Shown here: one piece after another, positions 23,892 to 33,366 of the stretch
How the letters are laid out: each line of letters opens with the position of its first letter
Numbering within the stretch: the stretch's first letter is position 1
NCBI GenBank assembly: GCA_026002305.1
Contig: BOBI01000003.1
Coordinates: forward strand, 1-33,635
DNA: 33,635 nt
DNA from: Spirochaetia bacterium
GTDB lineage: Bacteria; Spirochaetota; Spirochaetia; Treponematales; Breznakiellaceae
Reading direction: 5' to 3'
Notes under the pieces: model-generated
Told to the model about the DNA's origin: nothing
Databases searched by the model: none
What the model saw: only the letters and a program-made list of their open reading frames with translations
Position numbers and translations under genes: made by a program

Positions 23892-25118
23892 CTAAACTTT
23901 AACTAATCTGTTACACGCTTCTATAACATCATCGCGGTGTCCGAATGCGGAAAACCGGATAAAGGATTCACCTTCCGGGCCAAAGCCAACACCGGGCGTT
24001 GTTACAATGTGTTTCTTTTCCAGAAATTCGTTAAATACATCCCAACTTCCGCGTCCGGGAAAATGCGCCCATATATAAGGCGAGTTCTCTCCGCCATAAC
24101 AGGTTATGTGCAATACTTGTAATGCTTTGCGTATTAAAGCGGCGTTGCCTAAATAAAAATCTGTAAGCGTTTTTATTTCGGTTCTACCCGCGTCATCTAA
24201 AGCCGCTAACGCTCCCCATTGAGCAATGTTCGACGCGCCGTTAAAAATTGTAGACTGCACGCGCGACCAGTCGGCATTAACGCTTTCGCCGCCGGAATAG
24301 AGCAGCTCTTTTGGGACAACCGTCCAGCCAAGCCGCACGCCTGTAAACCCGGCATGTTTTGAAAATGAATTTACTTCTATGGCGCATGTTTTCGCGCTGC
24401 TAATTTCAAATATAGTTTTAGGCAGGGACGGATCGCGGATATATTCGGAGTATGCGGCATCAAAAATAATTATTGAGTTTGTTCGTTTAGCCGCCGCGAC
24501 CAGTGCCGCAAGCTGTCCTTTTGACGCAACCGCGCCCGTTGGGTTATTTGGCGAACAAAAATAAATAAGGCTGTTATACGGTATTTGCGAAAGGTCGGGG
24601 AAAAAATTATTTTCCGGTGTACACGGCAGGTATTCGATACCGCCGTATCTTGTATCGTCGCAGTCCGGTCCGTCACACGATGATATGCGTCTACCTGCTG
24701 CGCCGTGTAAAACGGATCCGTCAACATAAACCGGATACGAAGGATCCTGCACCACAGGTTTTACGCTGCTGCCGAATAATAGTTGCAGCCGTCCTATGTC
24801 GCACTTTGCCCCGTCGCTTATGAAAATTTCATCGGCGGCAAATGTGTCGTTATAAAAAACACGCGAGATCGCGCCCCGCAGCTCTGAAAAACCTTCGTCG
24901 GCATAACCGGAATATGTTTTCGCGTCTCCTAATTTTTTAGCGCCTTCTACAAGACCCTCGCAGGTATGCGGTAAAAGCGGCTCGGTGGTATTCCCGACAC
25001 CTAAACTAATTATTTTTTTGTCAGGATTTTTTGCCGCAAACTCGCGGCGTAGACGCGCAATTTCCGGAAATAGATAACCGGCTTTAAGCGCAGATACATT
25101 TTTACTACGAACTGGCAT
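23892..25118 (-). CDS. dapL: LL-diaminopimelate aminotransferase
   Basis: A 408-residue fold-type I PLP aminotransferase. It converts tetrahydrodipicolinate directly to LL-diaminopimelate using glutamate, giving lysine and cell-wall precursors. Visible marks are GVGNTTEPLLP near 41-50, GYADEGFSELRGAI, DPSYPVYVD, CSPNNPTGAV, FDAAYSEYIRD and SFSKHAGFTGVRLGW with the PLP lysine K254. The combination is typical of DapL, the variant used by spirochaetes, chlamydiae and plants. AGGAGG precedes the ATG, and it follows lepA by only 14 bases. Confidence 0.93.
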   Translation of the reverse strand: MPVRSKNVSALKAGYLFPEIARLRREFAAKNPDKKIISLGVGNTTEPLLPHTCEGLVEGAKKLGDAKTYSGYADEGFSELRGAISRVFYNDTFAADEIFISDGAKCDIGRLQLLFGSSVKPVVQDPSYPVYVDGSVLHGAAGRRISSCDGPDCDDTRYGGIEYLPCTPENNFFPDLSQIPYNSLIYFCSPNNPTGAVASKGQLAALVAAAKRTNSIIIFDAAYSEYIRDPSLPKTIFEISSAKTCAIEVNSFSKHAGFTGVRLGWTVVPKELLYSGGESVNADWSRVQSTIFNGASNIAQWGALAALDDAGRTEIKTLTDFYLGNAALIRKALQVLHITCYGGENSPYIWAHFPGRGSWDVFNEFLEKKHIVTTPGVGFGPEGESFIRFSAFGHRDDVIEACNRLVKV

Positions 25119-25132
25119 ATTTTATTCTCCTC

Positions 25133-26938
25133 CTAATCGTCTTTTGTTTTAAGCACGGCAAGGAAGGCGTTCTGCGGAAGTTCCACATCGCCTACCATCC
25201 TCATGCGTTTTTTCCCTTCTTTTTGTTTTTCCAAAAGTTTTCTCTTTCGCGTAACGTCGCCGCCGTAACATTTTGCAAGCACGTCTTTACGCAGTGCGTT
25301 AATTGTTTCGCGGGCGATTATGTTGCTGCCGATGGCGCCTTGTATTGGTATCTTAAATTGCTGACGCGGTATTTCCTCGCTCAACCTTTCGCATACCATA
25401 CGGGCGCGATCATAAGCGCGTTCTTTAAACACAAGTTGTGAAAGCGCGTCCACAGCTTTTCCGTTTAACAGTATATCAAGTTTTACAAGCTGCGTCGGCT
25501 TATATTCGGTTATGTCGTAATCGAATGATGCATAACCACGGCTTGTACTTTTTAGTTTATCGTAAAAATCAAACAAGACTTCAGCTAACGGCATATCGTA
25601 AATAATTTCCACGCGCTTTTCGTCAAGGTATGTCATATTTGTCTGCACCCCGCGTTTCTGTAAGCACAGTGTCATTATGTTACCAAGATAATCTGCGGGT
25701 GTTATAACAGAAGCGCGGATATAAGGCTCTTCGGCACTTTGTATCTGCCCATCGTCGGGGTAGTCGGCGGGGTTATCGACAAATATTTCCTCGCCGCGTA
25801 TAAGGTGAATTTTATATTTAACAGAAGGGGCGGTAAAGATTATAACCTGGTTGAATTCGCGCTCAAGACGCTCTTGTATAACTTCCAAATGTAACAATCC
25901 CAAAAACCCGCAGCGGAAACCGAAACCCAGCGCCGCCGATGAATCTTTTTCGTATACTAACGAAGCATCGTTTAATTTTAGTTTTTCCAAACTCACTTTG
26001 AGTTCTTCGTAGTCGTTTGAATCCACAGGGTATATTGAGGAAAAAACAACCGGCTTTACCTCGCGGAAGCCGGGCAGTGCATCCGTACAGGGATTTACCG
26101 CCCCCGTTACGGTGTCGCCCACGCGGACATCGCTTACCGTTTTAATACCGGCTATAATATAGCCGACACCGCCTGCGGAAAGCTCCTGTGTTTCGCATAA
26201 AGCAACTTTAAAAAGACCGAGGCTTTCAACTTCGTATTCGCTGTTATTCGACATAAAGCGGACCTTCATGCCTTTTTTGATATTGCCGTCAAAGAGGCGC
26301 AGATGAACAACAACGCCGCGATACGGATCGTAATGGCAGTCGAAAATTAAAGCGCGTAACGGAGCGTCCCGCGAACCTTTAGGAGGTGGAATTCGCATAA
26401 CGATTGCGTCGAATAATTCATCTACACCGGTACCGTTACGCGCCGAAACAAGCAGCGCGTTCTCCGCGTCCAACCCAAGGTCTTTGTCAATTTGCGCTTT
26501 AGTCGCGGGAATATCCGCAGCAATCATATCAATCTTGTTTATAACAGGAATGATTTCAAGGTCGTGCTCCATCGCCAAAAACATATTTGAAAGTGTCTGC
26601 GCCTGCACCCCCTGCGATGCATCTATTAACAGAAGCGCCCCCTCGCACGAGCTTATTGCGCGCGACACCTCGTAGGTAAAATCGACATGCCCGGGCGTAT
26701 CCACAAAGTTAAGCTCGTAGAGGGCGCCGTCTGCGGTTTTGTATGGAATTGTAACGGCCTGACTTTTTATCGTTATGCCGCGTTCCCTTTCTATGTCCAT
26801 TGTGTCAAGAATTTGGTTCTGAAAATCGCGGTCTTCCACAAGATGAACCTTCTGTATAAGCCTGTCTGCAAGTGTAGACTTGCCGTGGTCGATGTGCGCG
26901 ATTATACAAAAATTACGAATACGTGAAATGTCGTTCAT
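25133..26938 (-). CDS. lepA: Elongation factor 4 (LepA)
   Basis: A 601-residue translational GTPase of normal LepA length. It acts on stalled or mis-translocated ribosomes. G1 AHIDHGKSTLADRL, G2-region DIERERGITIKSQAV, G3 DTPGHVDFTYEV and G4 NKIDM are complete. The C-terminal LepA-specific domain ends ARETINALRKDVLAKCYGGD and TRKRKLLEKQKEGKKRM. It follows the ygiT-type zinc-finger gene by 5 bases and is co-directional with dapL. Confidence 0.98.
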   Translation of the reverse strand: MNDISRIRNFCIIAHIDHGKSTLADRLIQKVHLVEDRDFQNQILDTMDIERERGITIKSQAVTIPYKTADGALYELNFVDTPGHVDFTYEVSRAISSCEGALLLIDASQGVQAQTLSNMFLAMEHDLEIIPVINKIDMIAADIPATKAQIDKDLGLDAENALLVSARNGTGVDELFDAIVMRIPPPKGSRDAPLRALIFDCHYDPYRGVVVHLRLFDGNIKKGMKVRFMSNNSEYEVESLGLFKVALCETQELSAGGVGYIIAGIKTVSDVRVGDTVTGAVNPCTDALPGFREVKPVVFSSIYPVDSNDYEELKVSLEKLKLNDASLVYEKDSSAALGFGFRCGFLGLLHLEVIQERLEREFNQVIIFTAPSVKYKIHLIRGEEIFVDNPADYPDDGQIQSAEEPYIRASVITPADYLGNIMTLCLQKRGVQTNMTYLDEKRVEIIYDMPLAEVLFDFYDKLKSTSRGYASFDYDITEYKPTQLVKLDILLNGKAVDALSQLVFKERAYDRARMVCERLSEEIPRQQFKIPIQGAIGSNIIARETINALRKDVLAKCYGGDVTRKRKLLEKQKEGKKRMRMVGDVELPQNAFLAVLKTKDD

Positions 26939-26943
26939 ACCCG

Positions 26944-27183
26944 TTATGCTGCTTGCTCCGTGTAATTTACGATAGATATTTCGGTGTGTAGTTTAATCCC
27001 GGGTTTTATAGCTTCAACAATTTGTTCAAGCTGAAGCGCTATAGTAGCGGTATAAGAAACCTCTCCGCATTGACTACATATTTGTGACGGAACATTTTTG
27101 ATAATGACTATTGAATTTTCAATCTCAACCATGAATGTTGATGTTTTATTCTCTAATTGTCCTTTACATAAAAAACAATTCAT
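26944..27183 (-). CDS. YgiT-type (MqsA N-terminal-like) zinc-finger protein
   Basis: A 79-residue protein with two CxxC pairs, C3-x2-C6 and C36-x2-C39 followed by GE, the zinc-binding pattern of YgiT-type proteins and of the MqsA antitoxin N-terminus. The C-terminal helix-turn-helix of full MqsA is absent. YgiT-type genes commonly sit beside a small RNase-like toxin (DUF4258 or MqsR), but none is next to it. Its ATG overlaps the activase stop by 4 bases (ATGA), and lepA follows at 5 bases. Possibly a lone antitoxin or zinc-binding regulator. Confidence 0.82.
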   Translation of the reverse strand: MNCFLCKGQLENKTSTFMVEIENSIVIIKNVPSQICSQCGEVSYTATIALQLEQIVEAIKPGIKLHTEISIVNYTEQAA

Positions 27184-30100
27184 TTTGTTTTTTCCTTTTG
27201 GGTTTCAATCGCTAAATGGTTATCTTCCGTCGAAGTGCTGCTGTCCACCAGCGCCGAGAGGTCGGTGCCGCCGCGGAAGCGGAGGACGTTTACCATAAAA
27301 ATATTCAGTTTGTTGATGATGTTAGGCGGCAAAAGGTTACCGTCCACTTCTACAGAGAGAATGGGGTAATTGTGCTCGCGTGCCCACGGTGTGTAAAGCC
27401 CCTCGATTACGCGGCCTATAAGACAGGCAAACGGGGAAATGTTGACAACACCACTGTAGCCGCTTTCCATTGCTGTTGCCGCCGCGCCGCTTGAAACAGC
27501 AATCTCGCTGTTAAGTTCCAGATTTACAAAGTGCTTTTGGCACATTTCCATTATTTGGTGCATATCGTGAGGGGTGGGCGGAATTAAACCGGTTGGGCCC
27601 AGAATGGCCAATGTCTTTTTTTCGACGCTGTGTTTCCACCACTGTTCTATGTTGAGTTTAAAAAGCTTCCGGCGGTTGCCGCCCTGCCCTAGTTTTATCA
27701 ATTTTTTTAAGGAATATTCGCGGACAAAGTCCAGATAGTGTATCCACTCGGAGATACCGGCAACCTTTACCACAATGCCGCGCTCGCTCATAAGATCGGT
27801 CAACTCGCCTACGGCAAAGTCATCGCGGCGTACATAAATTTCGCCTACCACCAAAACACGGGGGCAGTCTAGGAGGCGGCGCTTTAACGGAATCTTTTTT
27901 ACTTCCTGCGCCACAAACTTTAGCTCTTTCCAGATGCGTTTAGGCTCGTGTTCAACGGCGTCCATTACGCGCCGCCATGAGCGCTCAAAACTGACAAGCG
28001 CCGTTTCCGTATCCGTCGCGCAGGTTTTTAGTGCATTTTGTATATCTTTAAGGTAATCCGATAGAACAAGGCCCCTCCACATTTCTTTTGAAAAATCAGG
28101 CCCCAGCTCGTTGTATGAATTATCCGCCGAAAGAATTAACACAACCACATTTTCCAGCTGCAGGTCGCGGAAAAGATTTTCATAATAAACAAAGTACTGC
28201 CCCGTGCGGCACGGGCCTGTTGTTATTGGCACAAAGATTATATAAAGCTCATCTTTGCGGTATTTGGGGCCGGATAAAAACTGCAAAACACTGCCTAAAA
28301 GAAGATGGCTTGGCACACATTCCTTGCCGGAAGCATGGGCGCGCGCCACCTGAACGGTTTTTGCCGTGGCTACAGGCATGGCTTCCGCGTTTATGCCAAT
28401 GCTGCGGACAGCTGCGGCCATATATTCGGTGGAGATAAGCCCCATGTTGGAAAGTAGCAGCTTTACCCGCTTATTATTGCGAATTTCCACTTTTTCACCG
28501 GTCGTTTCATTTAAAAGCGTAAGGTCGGACTGCTGGAATTTCCAGCCGTTGCTGTAGCGCTCGGCTTCCAGCTTGTCCTTTTTGCCCCGGTAGCCGTCAA
28601 TAATGTCCAAAAACGCTTCTACACGGGTATCGATACCGGCATCCGCCGAGTGTGAGTCCAGCTCCAAAATAAGGAATGGTTTTTGCCCCATTGCCCACTT
28701 TAAGTAGTGCAAAATAAAGGAATCCGGCGCACACGAGAAGTTTGTAATGTAGGTAACATAGATATTCGGCTCTTTTTTAAGGAAATTTGCCGATTTTACG
28801 TCCTGTTGACCATAATACCAGTACATATTTGAGAAAATTTTCGTGTCTTCAAAGGGTAAAATGTCAAAAGGAACGATAGAAAAGCCCCGCGTTGTGAATT
28901 TTCGCGGAATTCCCATGTTTGCCTCCCCGGTAAAGGCATTATAAGGCCGCCCCAGCAGAGCAATTACCGGCCTGTCGGCATTTCGTGCGTCTTCTAACGC
29001 CTGAACACCTAGTTTTTTGCAGGCGTCAAAGTATTCTCTTTGTTTTGCCAGAGCTTTTGTAAACGCGGCGCGGGTTTCTTCTTTGCCAATTCCAAGCTGC
29101 TCGGTTAGAACGCAAAAAAGTTCCAGCGCTTTTTCATCGCCAAATTTAAATGACACCACCAGCGGCAACAAACGCCTTTCCTCAATATCGGGAAAGGCCT
29201 TTTTTATATAGTAGGGCAGAGCCTGCGTTATAGGGCAAAAGTTCGCGTGAACATCGTTTTCGTAAGAGGGCATATCCCTAAAATGGGGCAATAAAACATA
29301 ATCGGCGCCCTTGTCCAAACAATCCTGCACGGCGCCGTGGGCAATTTCCGCTGGAAAACAGTACGTCGATTCCGCGCGCGCGACACCGGCGTGCGCCACC
29401 TCCTGCGACAAAAATGTCTTAATGCCAAGCTCGTAAAAAAACCACGAATAAAGCGGATAAAGGGTATGCACCGAAAAAGCGCGGGGTATACCGATGGTGT
29501 AATTTCTCGATTTTTTTGGGGGGGTAGGAAAAGGATTTTTTGGGGGGAAGTCTCCCCCCCTGCCCGCACTTCGTTGCGGGCTGCCCCCCTCTGCGGGGAC
29601 ACCCCGCAACGCCCCGTCCGTGGTTACAGGCGGGGGTTCGGGGGCGGCAGCCCCCGATAAGGGGGTAGCGGAAGACGCCGCAGGCGGCTGTAGCGAGGGG
29701 GACTTTTCCCCCTTCATATCCTCATTCCCCATCACCGGAGCCGCATATTCATGGAAAAGCATCTGCTGGCGCTTTTCGACATAATCAAAAACCGGCACAT
29801 CTTTTTGCTGTTTACGCATATTTGTGTATTTGTTGCAGCGGCCGCCGAACATATACTTGTTGCCGCCGACACCAAGCACCTGAATGGGGCAAAGGTTGTC
29901 GCAGGAATGGCAGGTGAACACACGCTCGTAGATAATTTCGCGCGCAATCAGGGCGTCAATATCCACGGGTTTTTCATCAAGAAGGCCGTCGGCATGTTTA
30001 CGTTTGGCAAGAAGGGCAACGCCAAAGCAGCCCATTAGCTCCGGGGCGGGCGGCACGAGTATTTCTTTGTCCAGCATCATGGCGAAGGCCAGAGGCACGC

Positions 30101-31688
30101 CCGGGTTTTTTGCCACCCCGCCCTGCAAGAAGATTTTGCCGCCTATGGTGCGGTTGCCTACAACGCGGTTAAGGTAATTTGCAACGATGGAGCCGATAAT
30201 TCCCGCCGTTATGTTTTCTTTGGAAGCGCCCTGCTGTACCGCCTTGCGAATATCACTGTTAATAAAAGCCGAGCAGTGTTCGCCGAATTTTAGCGGGCTG
30301 TCGGCTTTTAGGGCGATGGGGCCGATGTCGGCGGCGCTTTTTATCGAAAGGTCGCCGGAGGCGGATTCTTCAAGGAAGCTGCCTGTTCCGGCGGAACAAG
30401 CTTCGTTCATCGCGTAGTCTATCGGGACGCCATTTTTCAAGAGTACGTATTTTGCATCCTGCCCGCCAATCTCGAAAATTGTTTCTACTTCCGGATCAAA
30501 ATAAGTGGTGCCCACAGCGTGAGCGATTATCTCGTTATAAACACCGGGGGTTTCTAAAAACACGCCGAGTATTTCGCGGGAGGAACCAGTTGTCGATACA
30601 AGGCGAATATCAATTTCCTTGCCGCCCGTGTCCTCTATAATTTTGTCCTGAATTATTTTTAAACATTCTTTAAGCGCCTTAACAGGATCGCCATGTGTGC
30701 GCCCGTAGTGGCAGGCGGCTATTTCGTCGGTTTCGGCGTCGGTAAGACATGCTTTTGTAGTTGTGGAGCCGCCGTCAACACCCAGAATGTAGCGCTTTCC
30801 CGCCACCACCTTAACCTGCGGTTTTTCAAAAAAATGCACCTTTTTTTGCCATTCGTTTAAAGGCTTTAACGTGCCGAAGCGGATGGCGCTGTGTTTTAAA
30901 AGCTTTTCGGGCGCGGGCATGGGCGTGCCGCTTTTTTCTGCAAGAACGGAGGCGCCAAAGGCCTCGAAAACAGAGGCGCATTCGGGAATAATAAATTCGA
31001 TGCCGGGCGCTTTTTCTTTTATAAACCTGATAATGTGGCGGTTTAAAGTTATACCCCCTGTCAGCACAACACGGCCCCGCATTACCTTTGCCCGTTTTAA
31101 AAAGTCGATAACTTTTACAGCCATTACATCGGAAAGTGAAAGCACAATGTCGTCTTTTGTTGCCTCGCGCTTGTTAAGGCGGTGGGTACAATCGCTCTTC
31201 ATGAATACAGAGCAGCGGGTCGAAAGCGGGTAAACTTTGGCGGTGTCGGAAACATTGTTGATGTCCGCAAGCGTCATGTCCATGCGGGCAAGCTGCTGTT
31301 TTAAGAACTCCCCCGTGCCCGACGCGCATTTATTGCCCGAAAAATTGTTGACAATCTTGCCGGAAGAATCCAGCGAATATACGATAAGGTCTTCGCCGCC
31401 CATACTGACTACCGCGTTAGGCGGCTCGCCGCTAATATTTAGCGCCTTTAACGCCGCTTCCACGCATAACGGCTCCAGTGTGCCCGCCACCTGAAACATA
31501 AACCGGCCCTCGTTTCCGGTTACAAGGGTGGGGATATTTTTAGGCACGCTGCCGTTTTTTAATAAATTTGCGCAGGCAACCGCAAAGTCACCCTCATGTG
31601 GCAGACTGCCACTATATATTATCCGTGTTGAATCGGATAAAACCATCTTCAAACTTGTTGAACCAATATTAATACCCAGTGTTTGCAT
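27180..31688 (-). CDS. Fused acyl-CoA dehydratase activase / HgdB-like protein
   Basis: A 1502-residue protein of the 2-hydroxyacyl-CoA dehydratase activator group. Two BadF/HgdC ATPase domains are in tandem: the first begins LGINIGSTSLKMVL, the second ILGVDGGSTTTKACLTD with GGQDAKYVLL and NEACSAGTGSFLEE. Cysteine-rich segment CHSCDNLCPIQVLG and GGRCNKY follows. After a low-complexity insert come a DUF2229 domain (YTIGIPRAFSVHTLYPLYSW) and an HgdB-like half with CxPxE-type and GRPYNAF motifs. Such proteins drive ATP-dependent electron transfer through a 4Fe-4S cluster. Start at ATG 31688 is preferred over TTG 31706 because homology begins there, though neither has a clear Shine-Dalgarno sequence. 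Confidence 0.88.
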   Translation of the reverse strand: MQTLGINIGSTSLKMVLSDSTRIIYSGSLPHEGDFAVACANLLKNGSVPKNIPTLVTGNEGRFMFQVAGTLEPLCVEAALKALNISGEPPNAVVSMGGEDLIVYSLDSSGKIVNNFSGNKCASGTGEFLKQQLARMDMTLADINNVSDTAKVYPLSTRCSVFMKSDCTHRLNKREATKDDIVLSLSDVMAVKVIDFLKRAKVMRGRVVLTGGITLNRHIIRFIKEKAPGIEFIIPECASVFEAFGASVLAEKSGTPMPAPEKLLKHSAIRFGTLKPLNEWQKKVHFFEKPQVKVVAGKRYILGVDGGSTTTKACLTDAETDEIAACHYGRTHGDPVKALKECLKIIQDKIIEDTGGKEIDIRLVSTTGSSREILGVFLETPGVYNEIIAHAVGTTYFDPEVETIFEIGGQDAKYVLLKNGVPIDYAMNEACSAGTGSFLEESASGDLSIKSAADIGPIALKADSPLKFGEHCSAFINSDIRKAVQQGASKENITAGIIGSIVANYLNRVVGNRTIGGKIFLQGGVAKNPGVPLAFAMMLDKEILVPPAPELMGCFGVALLAKRKHADGLLDEKPVDIDALIAREIIYERVFTCHSCDNLCPIQVLGVGGNKYMFGGRCNKYTNMRKQQKDVPVFDYVEKRQQMLFHEYAAPVMGNEDMKGEKSPSLQPPAASSATPLSGAAAPEPPPVTTDGALRGVPAEGGSPQRSAGRGGDFPPKNPFPTPPKKSRNYTIGIPRAFSVHTLYPLYSWFFYELGIKTFLSQEVAHAGVARAESTYCFPAEIAHGAVQDCLDKGADYVLLPHFRDMPSYENDVHANFCPITQALPYYIKKAFPDIEERRLLPLVVSFKFGDEKALELFCVLTEQLGIGKEETRAAFTKALAKQREYFDACKKLGVQALEDARNADRPVIALLGRPYNAFTGEANMGIPRKFTTRGFSIVPFDILPFEDTKIFSNMYWYYGQQDVKSANFLKKEPNIYVTYITNFSCAPDSFILHYLKWAMGQKPFLILELDSHSADAGIDTRVEAFLDIIDGYRGKKDKLEAERYSNGWKFQQSDLTLLNETTGEKVEIRNNKRVKLLLSNMGLISTEYMAAAVRSIGINAEAMPVATAKTVQVARAHASGKECVPSHLLLGSVLQFLSGPKYRKDELYIIFVPITTGPCRTGQYFVYYENLFRDLQLENVVVLILSADNSYNELGPDFSKEMWRGLVLSDYLKDIQNALKTCATDTETALVSFERSWRRVMDAVEHEPKRIWKELKFVAQEVKKIPLKRRLLDCPRVLVVGEIYVRRDDFAVGELTDLMSERGIVVKVAGISEWIHYLDFVREYSLKKLIKLGQGGNRRKLFKLNIEQWWKHSVEKKTLAILGPTGLIPPTPHDMHQIMEMCQKHFVNLELNSEIAVSSGAAATAMESGYSGVVNISPFACLIGRVIEGLYTPWAREHNYPILSVEVDGNLLPPNIINKLNIFMVNVLRFRGGTDLSALVDSSTSTEDNHLAIETQKEKTK
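29516..29730. repeat. In-frame GC-rich hairpin array inside the activase gene
   Basis: About 215 bases of G- and C-runs with successive hairpins: gggggga/tcccccc (29542-29548, 29553-29559), gcccgca/tgcgggc (29562-29568, 29575-29581), tgcgggg/ccccgca (29592-29598, 29602-29608), ccccc/ggggg (29651-29655, 29661-29665) and aggggg/ccccct (29696-29701, 29708-29713). The translation is Pro/Gly/Ser-rich and unrelated to the flanking domains. It resembles a mobile palindromic element that inserted without breaking the frame. Composition is far more GC-rich than the neighbourhood. Confidence 0.8.
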
Positions 31689-31821
31689 AATACTTGATAA
31701 TAACAATTTTTTAGAGAAGATATAAGCAACTAGGGTAAAACCATGAGCGATCCTTTACAAACCAATGAAAACAGGGACTTGATGTGTTTAGCGCTTAAAT
31801 TGCCGTAGTTTTGCCCCTTAA

Positions 31822-31850
31822 TAGACGAAAAGTCAAAATATGGGTAGAAT
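31822..31850 (+). promoter_or_regulatory. Candidate efp promoter
   Basis: TAGACG (31822-31827, four of six -35 bases) and TAGAAT (31845-31850, five of six -10 bases) are 17 bases apart. The transcript would begin about 31857, leaving a leader of roughly 23 bases with AGAGG before the ATG at 31880. The 191-base gap between the divergent activase gene and efp contains no gene. Confidence 0.45.
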
Positions 31851-31879
31851 TACCAAATCAGTATATTAAAGAGGCTTAT

Positions 31880-32443
31880 ATGATTCGTGGTGTTGATATT
31901 GTAAAAGGTACGTGTTTGCTGCAGAAAGGGCAGCCATATTTGGTGGTGGATAGGGAGTTTCATACGCCCGGCAAGGGGACGGCGATAGCGCGCGTCAAGA
32001 TGAAGAGCATTAAGGATGGCTCGGTGTTAAGCCTGACAATTCCTACAATGCAGGAAATTGAGGATGCTCAGGTTGATGTACATAGCTGTCAATACCAGTA
32101 TTCGGATGCGGACGCCTATCATTTTATGGACGGCGAGACTTTTGAACAGCACGAGGTGCCGGTTGAGGGCATGGAAGACAAGAAGTATTACCTGCAGGAA
32201 AACGAAAGCTACGAGCTTACCATTTGGGAAGGCAATGTTATTGATATAAAGATCCCTTACAAGGTTGTTTTTACCGTTGCCGAAAGCGAAAACTACGTTA
32301 GGGGCGACACGGTTTCCGGCGCGACAAAACCTGTTACCACAGAGACCGGCCTTACGGTGCGCGTTCCGCTTTTTATTAAGCAGGACGAAAAGATTCTTGT
32401 AAACACCGAAACCAATGAATATGTCGAAAGGGTAAATAACTAA
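31880..32443 (+). CDS. efp: Elongation factor P
   Basis: A 187-residue EF-P with its three beta-barrel domains. It binds between the P and E sites of stalled ribosomes and promotes proline-proline bond formation. The N-terminal domain has VDREFHTPGKGTAIARVKMK, in which K32 at the loop tip is the usual site of post-translational modification. The C-terminal signature VRGDTVSGATKPVTTETGL is present. The ATG at 31880 with AAAGAGG upstream begins the family N-terminus MIRGVDIVKG; a longer frame from 31811 adds 23 residues not found in EF-P. It is convergent with rarD. Confidence 0.97.
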   Translation: MIRGVDIVKGTCLLQKGQPYLVVDREFHTPGKGTAIARVKMKSIKDGSVLSLTIPTMQEIEDAQVDVHSCQYQYSDADAYHFMDGETFEQHEVPVEGMEDKKYYLQENESYELTIWEGNVIDIKIPYKVVFTVAESENYVRGDTVSGATKPVTTETGLTVRVPLFIKQDEKILVNTETNEYVERVNN

Positions 32444-32445
32444 CT

Positions 32446-33366
32446 TTAACGCTGTCGTTGAAAGTAACTTTTTTGTACAAGCGACAGCGTGTATAAAAGG
32501 ACTCCGCCCGCAACAAAAGAGAAGGTAACGGCGTTTGCGGCGCCGAAAGGCTCGTGGAAGATAAATATGCCGATTATAAGCGTTATCGTGGGCGATATGA
32601 ATTGGACAAAGCCCAGCGCGGAAAGCGGGATAAGGCGCGCGCCTTGTGAAAAAAGTAAAAGCGGCAGGGCGGTAACGGGGCCGGCTAAAATCAAAAGAAC
32701 TATGTCCCGCAAGCGGATGCCGGACATATAAAATTTTTCGCCAAACAACGCCGTGGTTTCAGGCGATGCGTTTATTGCGGCAAACGGAATTAAAAGCAAA
32801 AATGCGGCAATGGGAAGCGCTGCCAAGGTTTCGCAGCATAGGGTTTCCAGCGTATCGGCAACGATCTTTTTTTTAAACAACCCGTATAATCCAAAGGTAA
32901 GAGCCAGCAAAACAGAAATCCACGGGAATGTACCGGAAAGCACGGTTGGAATAGATACCCCTATGGCGCAGAGAATAAAGGCAGCCCACTGCAGCGGCGT
33001 TAGGCGCTCTTTTAAAAAAAAGAAACCCAGCAAAATTGAAACCAGCGGATTTATGTAATAACCAAGCGAAGCTTCAATCGTGTGCCCTGAATTTATCGCC
33101 CAGATGTAAAGTCCCCAGTTACAACTTATGAACAACGCGCCAAGCAAAAAATAATTTCGTTTTCCGGCGGTTTTAAAATGTGCCAACCATTTTGTTTTTT
33201 TTAAAACCAGCAAAAGAGCGGCGACAAAAACAAACGAGAAAATAATTCGTGACGCAAGAATTTGCATCGGCGGGATGTTCAGCAATAAATGCCAAAACAA
33301 CGGCAGCGTGCCCCATATTGCGTAAGAACCTACGGCGCATAACACGCCGCTTTTAAACGAAGTCAT
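32446..33366 (-). CDS. rarD: RarD-like EamA drug/metabolite transporter
   Basis: A 306-residue inner-membrane protein with about 10 hydrophobic helices, the RarD length. RarD marks are the N-terminal GVLCAVGSYAIWGTLPLFWH, ILASRIIFSFVFVA, the first-half end SLGYYINPLVSILLGF, and the second-half GFVQFISPTITLIIGIF. RarD proteins are DMT-superfamily transporters of uncertain substrate. Its ATG directly follows the TAA of the upstream gene with no gap, so the two are coupled. The final codons overlap a long-looped inverted repeat. Confidence 0.92.
   Translation of the reverse strand: MTSFKSGVLCAVGSYAIWGTLPLFWHLLLNIPPMQILASRIIFSFVFVAALLLVLKKTKWLAHFKTAGKRNYFLLGALFISCNWGLYIWAINSGHTIEASLGYYINPLVSILLGFFFLKERLTPLQWAAFILCAIGVSIPTVLSGTFPWISVLLALTFGLYGLFKKKIVADTLETLCCETLAALPIAAFLLLIPFAAINASPETTALFGEKFYMSGIRLRDIVLLILAGPVTALPLLLFSQGARLIPLSALGFVQFISPTITLIIGIFIFHEPFGAANAVTFSFVAGGVLLYTLSLVQKSYFQRQR
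32449..32490. terminator. Inverted repeat between efp and rarD, possible bidirectional terminator
   Basis: acgctgtcg (32449-32457) pairs with cgacagcgt (32482-32490), extended by ttg/caa after a one-base bulge. It begins 6 bases after the efp stop and lies within the last codons of convergent rarD. The loop is about 18-24 bases and the T-run is inside the loop rather than after the stem, so it is not a canonical terminator. Confidence 0.35.

Noticed and set aside
29337..29660. Plus-strand open frame of 107 codons across the GC-rich insert
   Set aside because: It is a shadow frame produced by high GC and few stops; the minus-strand activase has domain motifs on both sides.
30871..31233. Plus-strand open frame of 120 codons antisense to the activase N-terminus
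   Set aside because: It is opposite well-conserved BadF ATPase sequence and has no ribosome binding site or recognisable domain.
31811..31879. N-terminal extension of elongation factor P
   Set aside because: The family begins at MIRGVDIVKG, and the candidate promoter at 31822-31850 would lie inside the extension.
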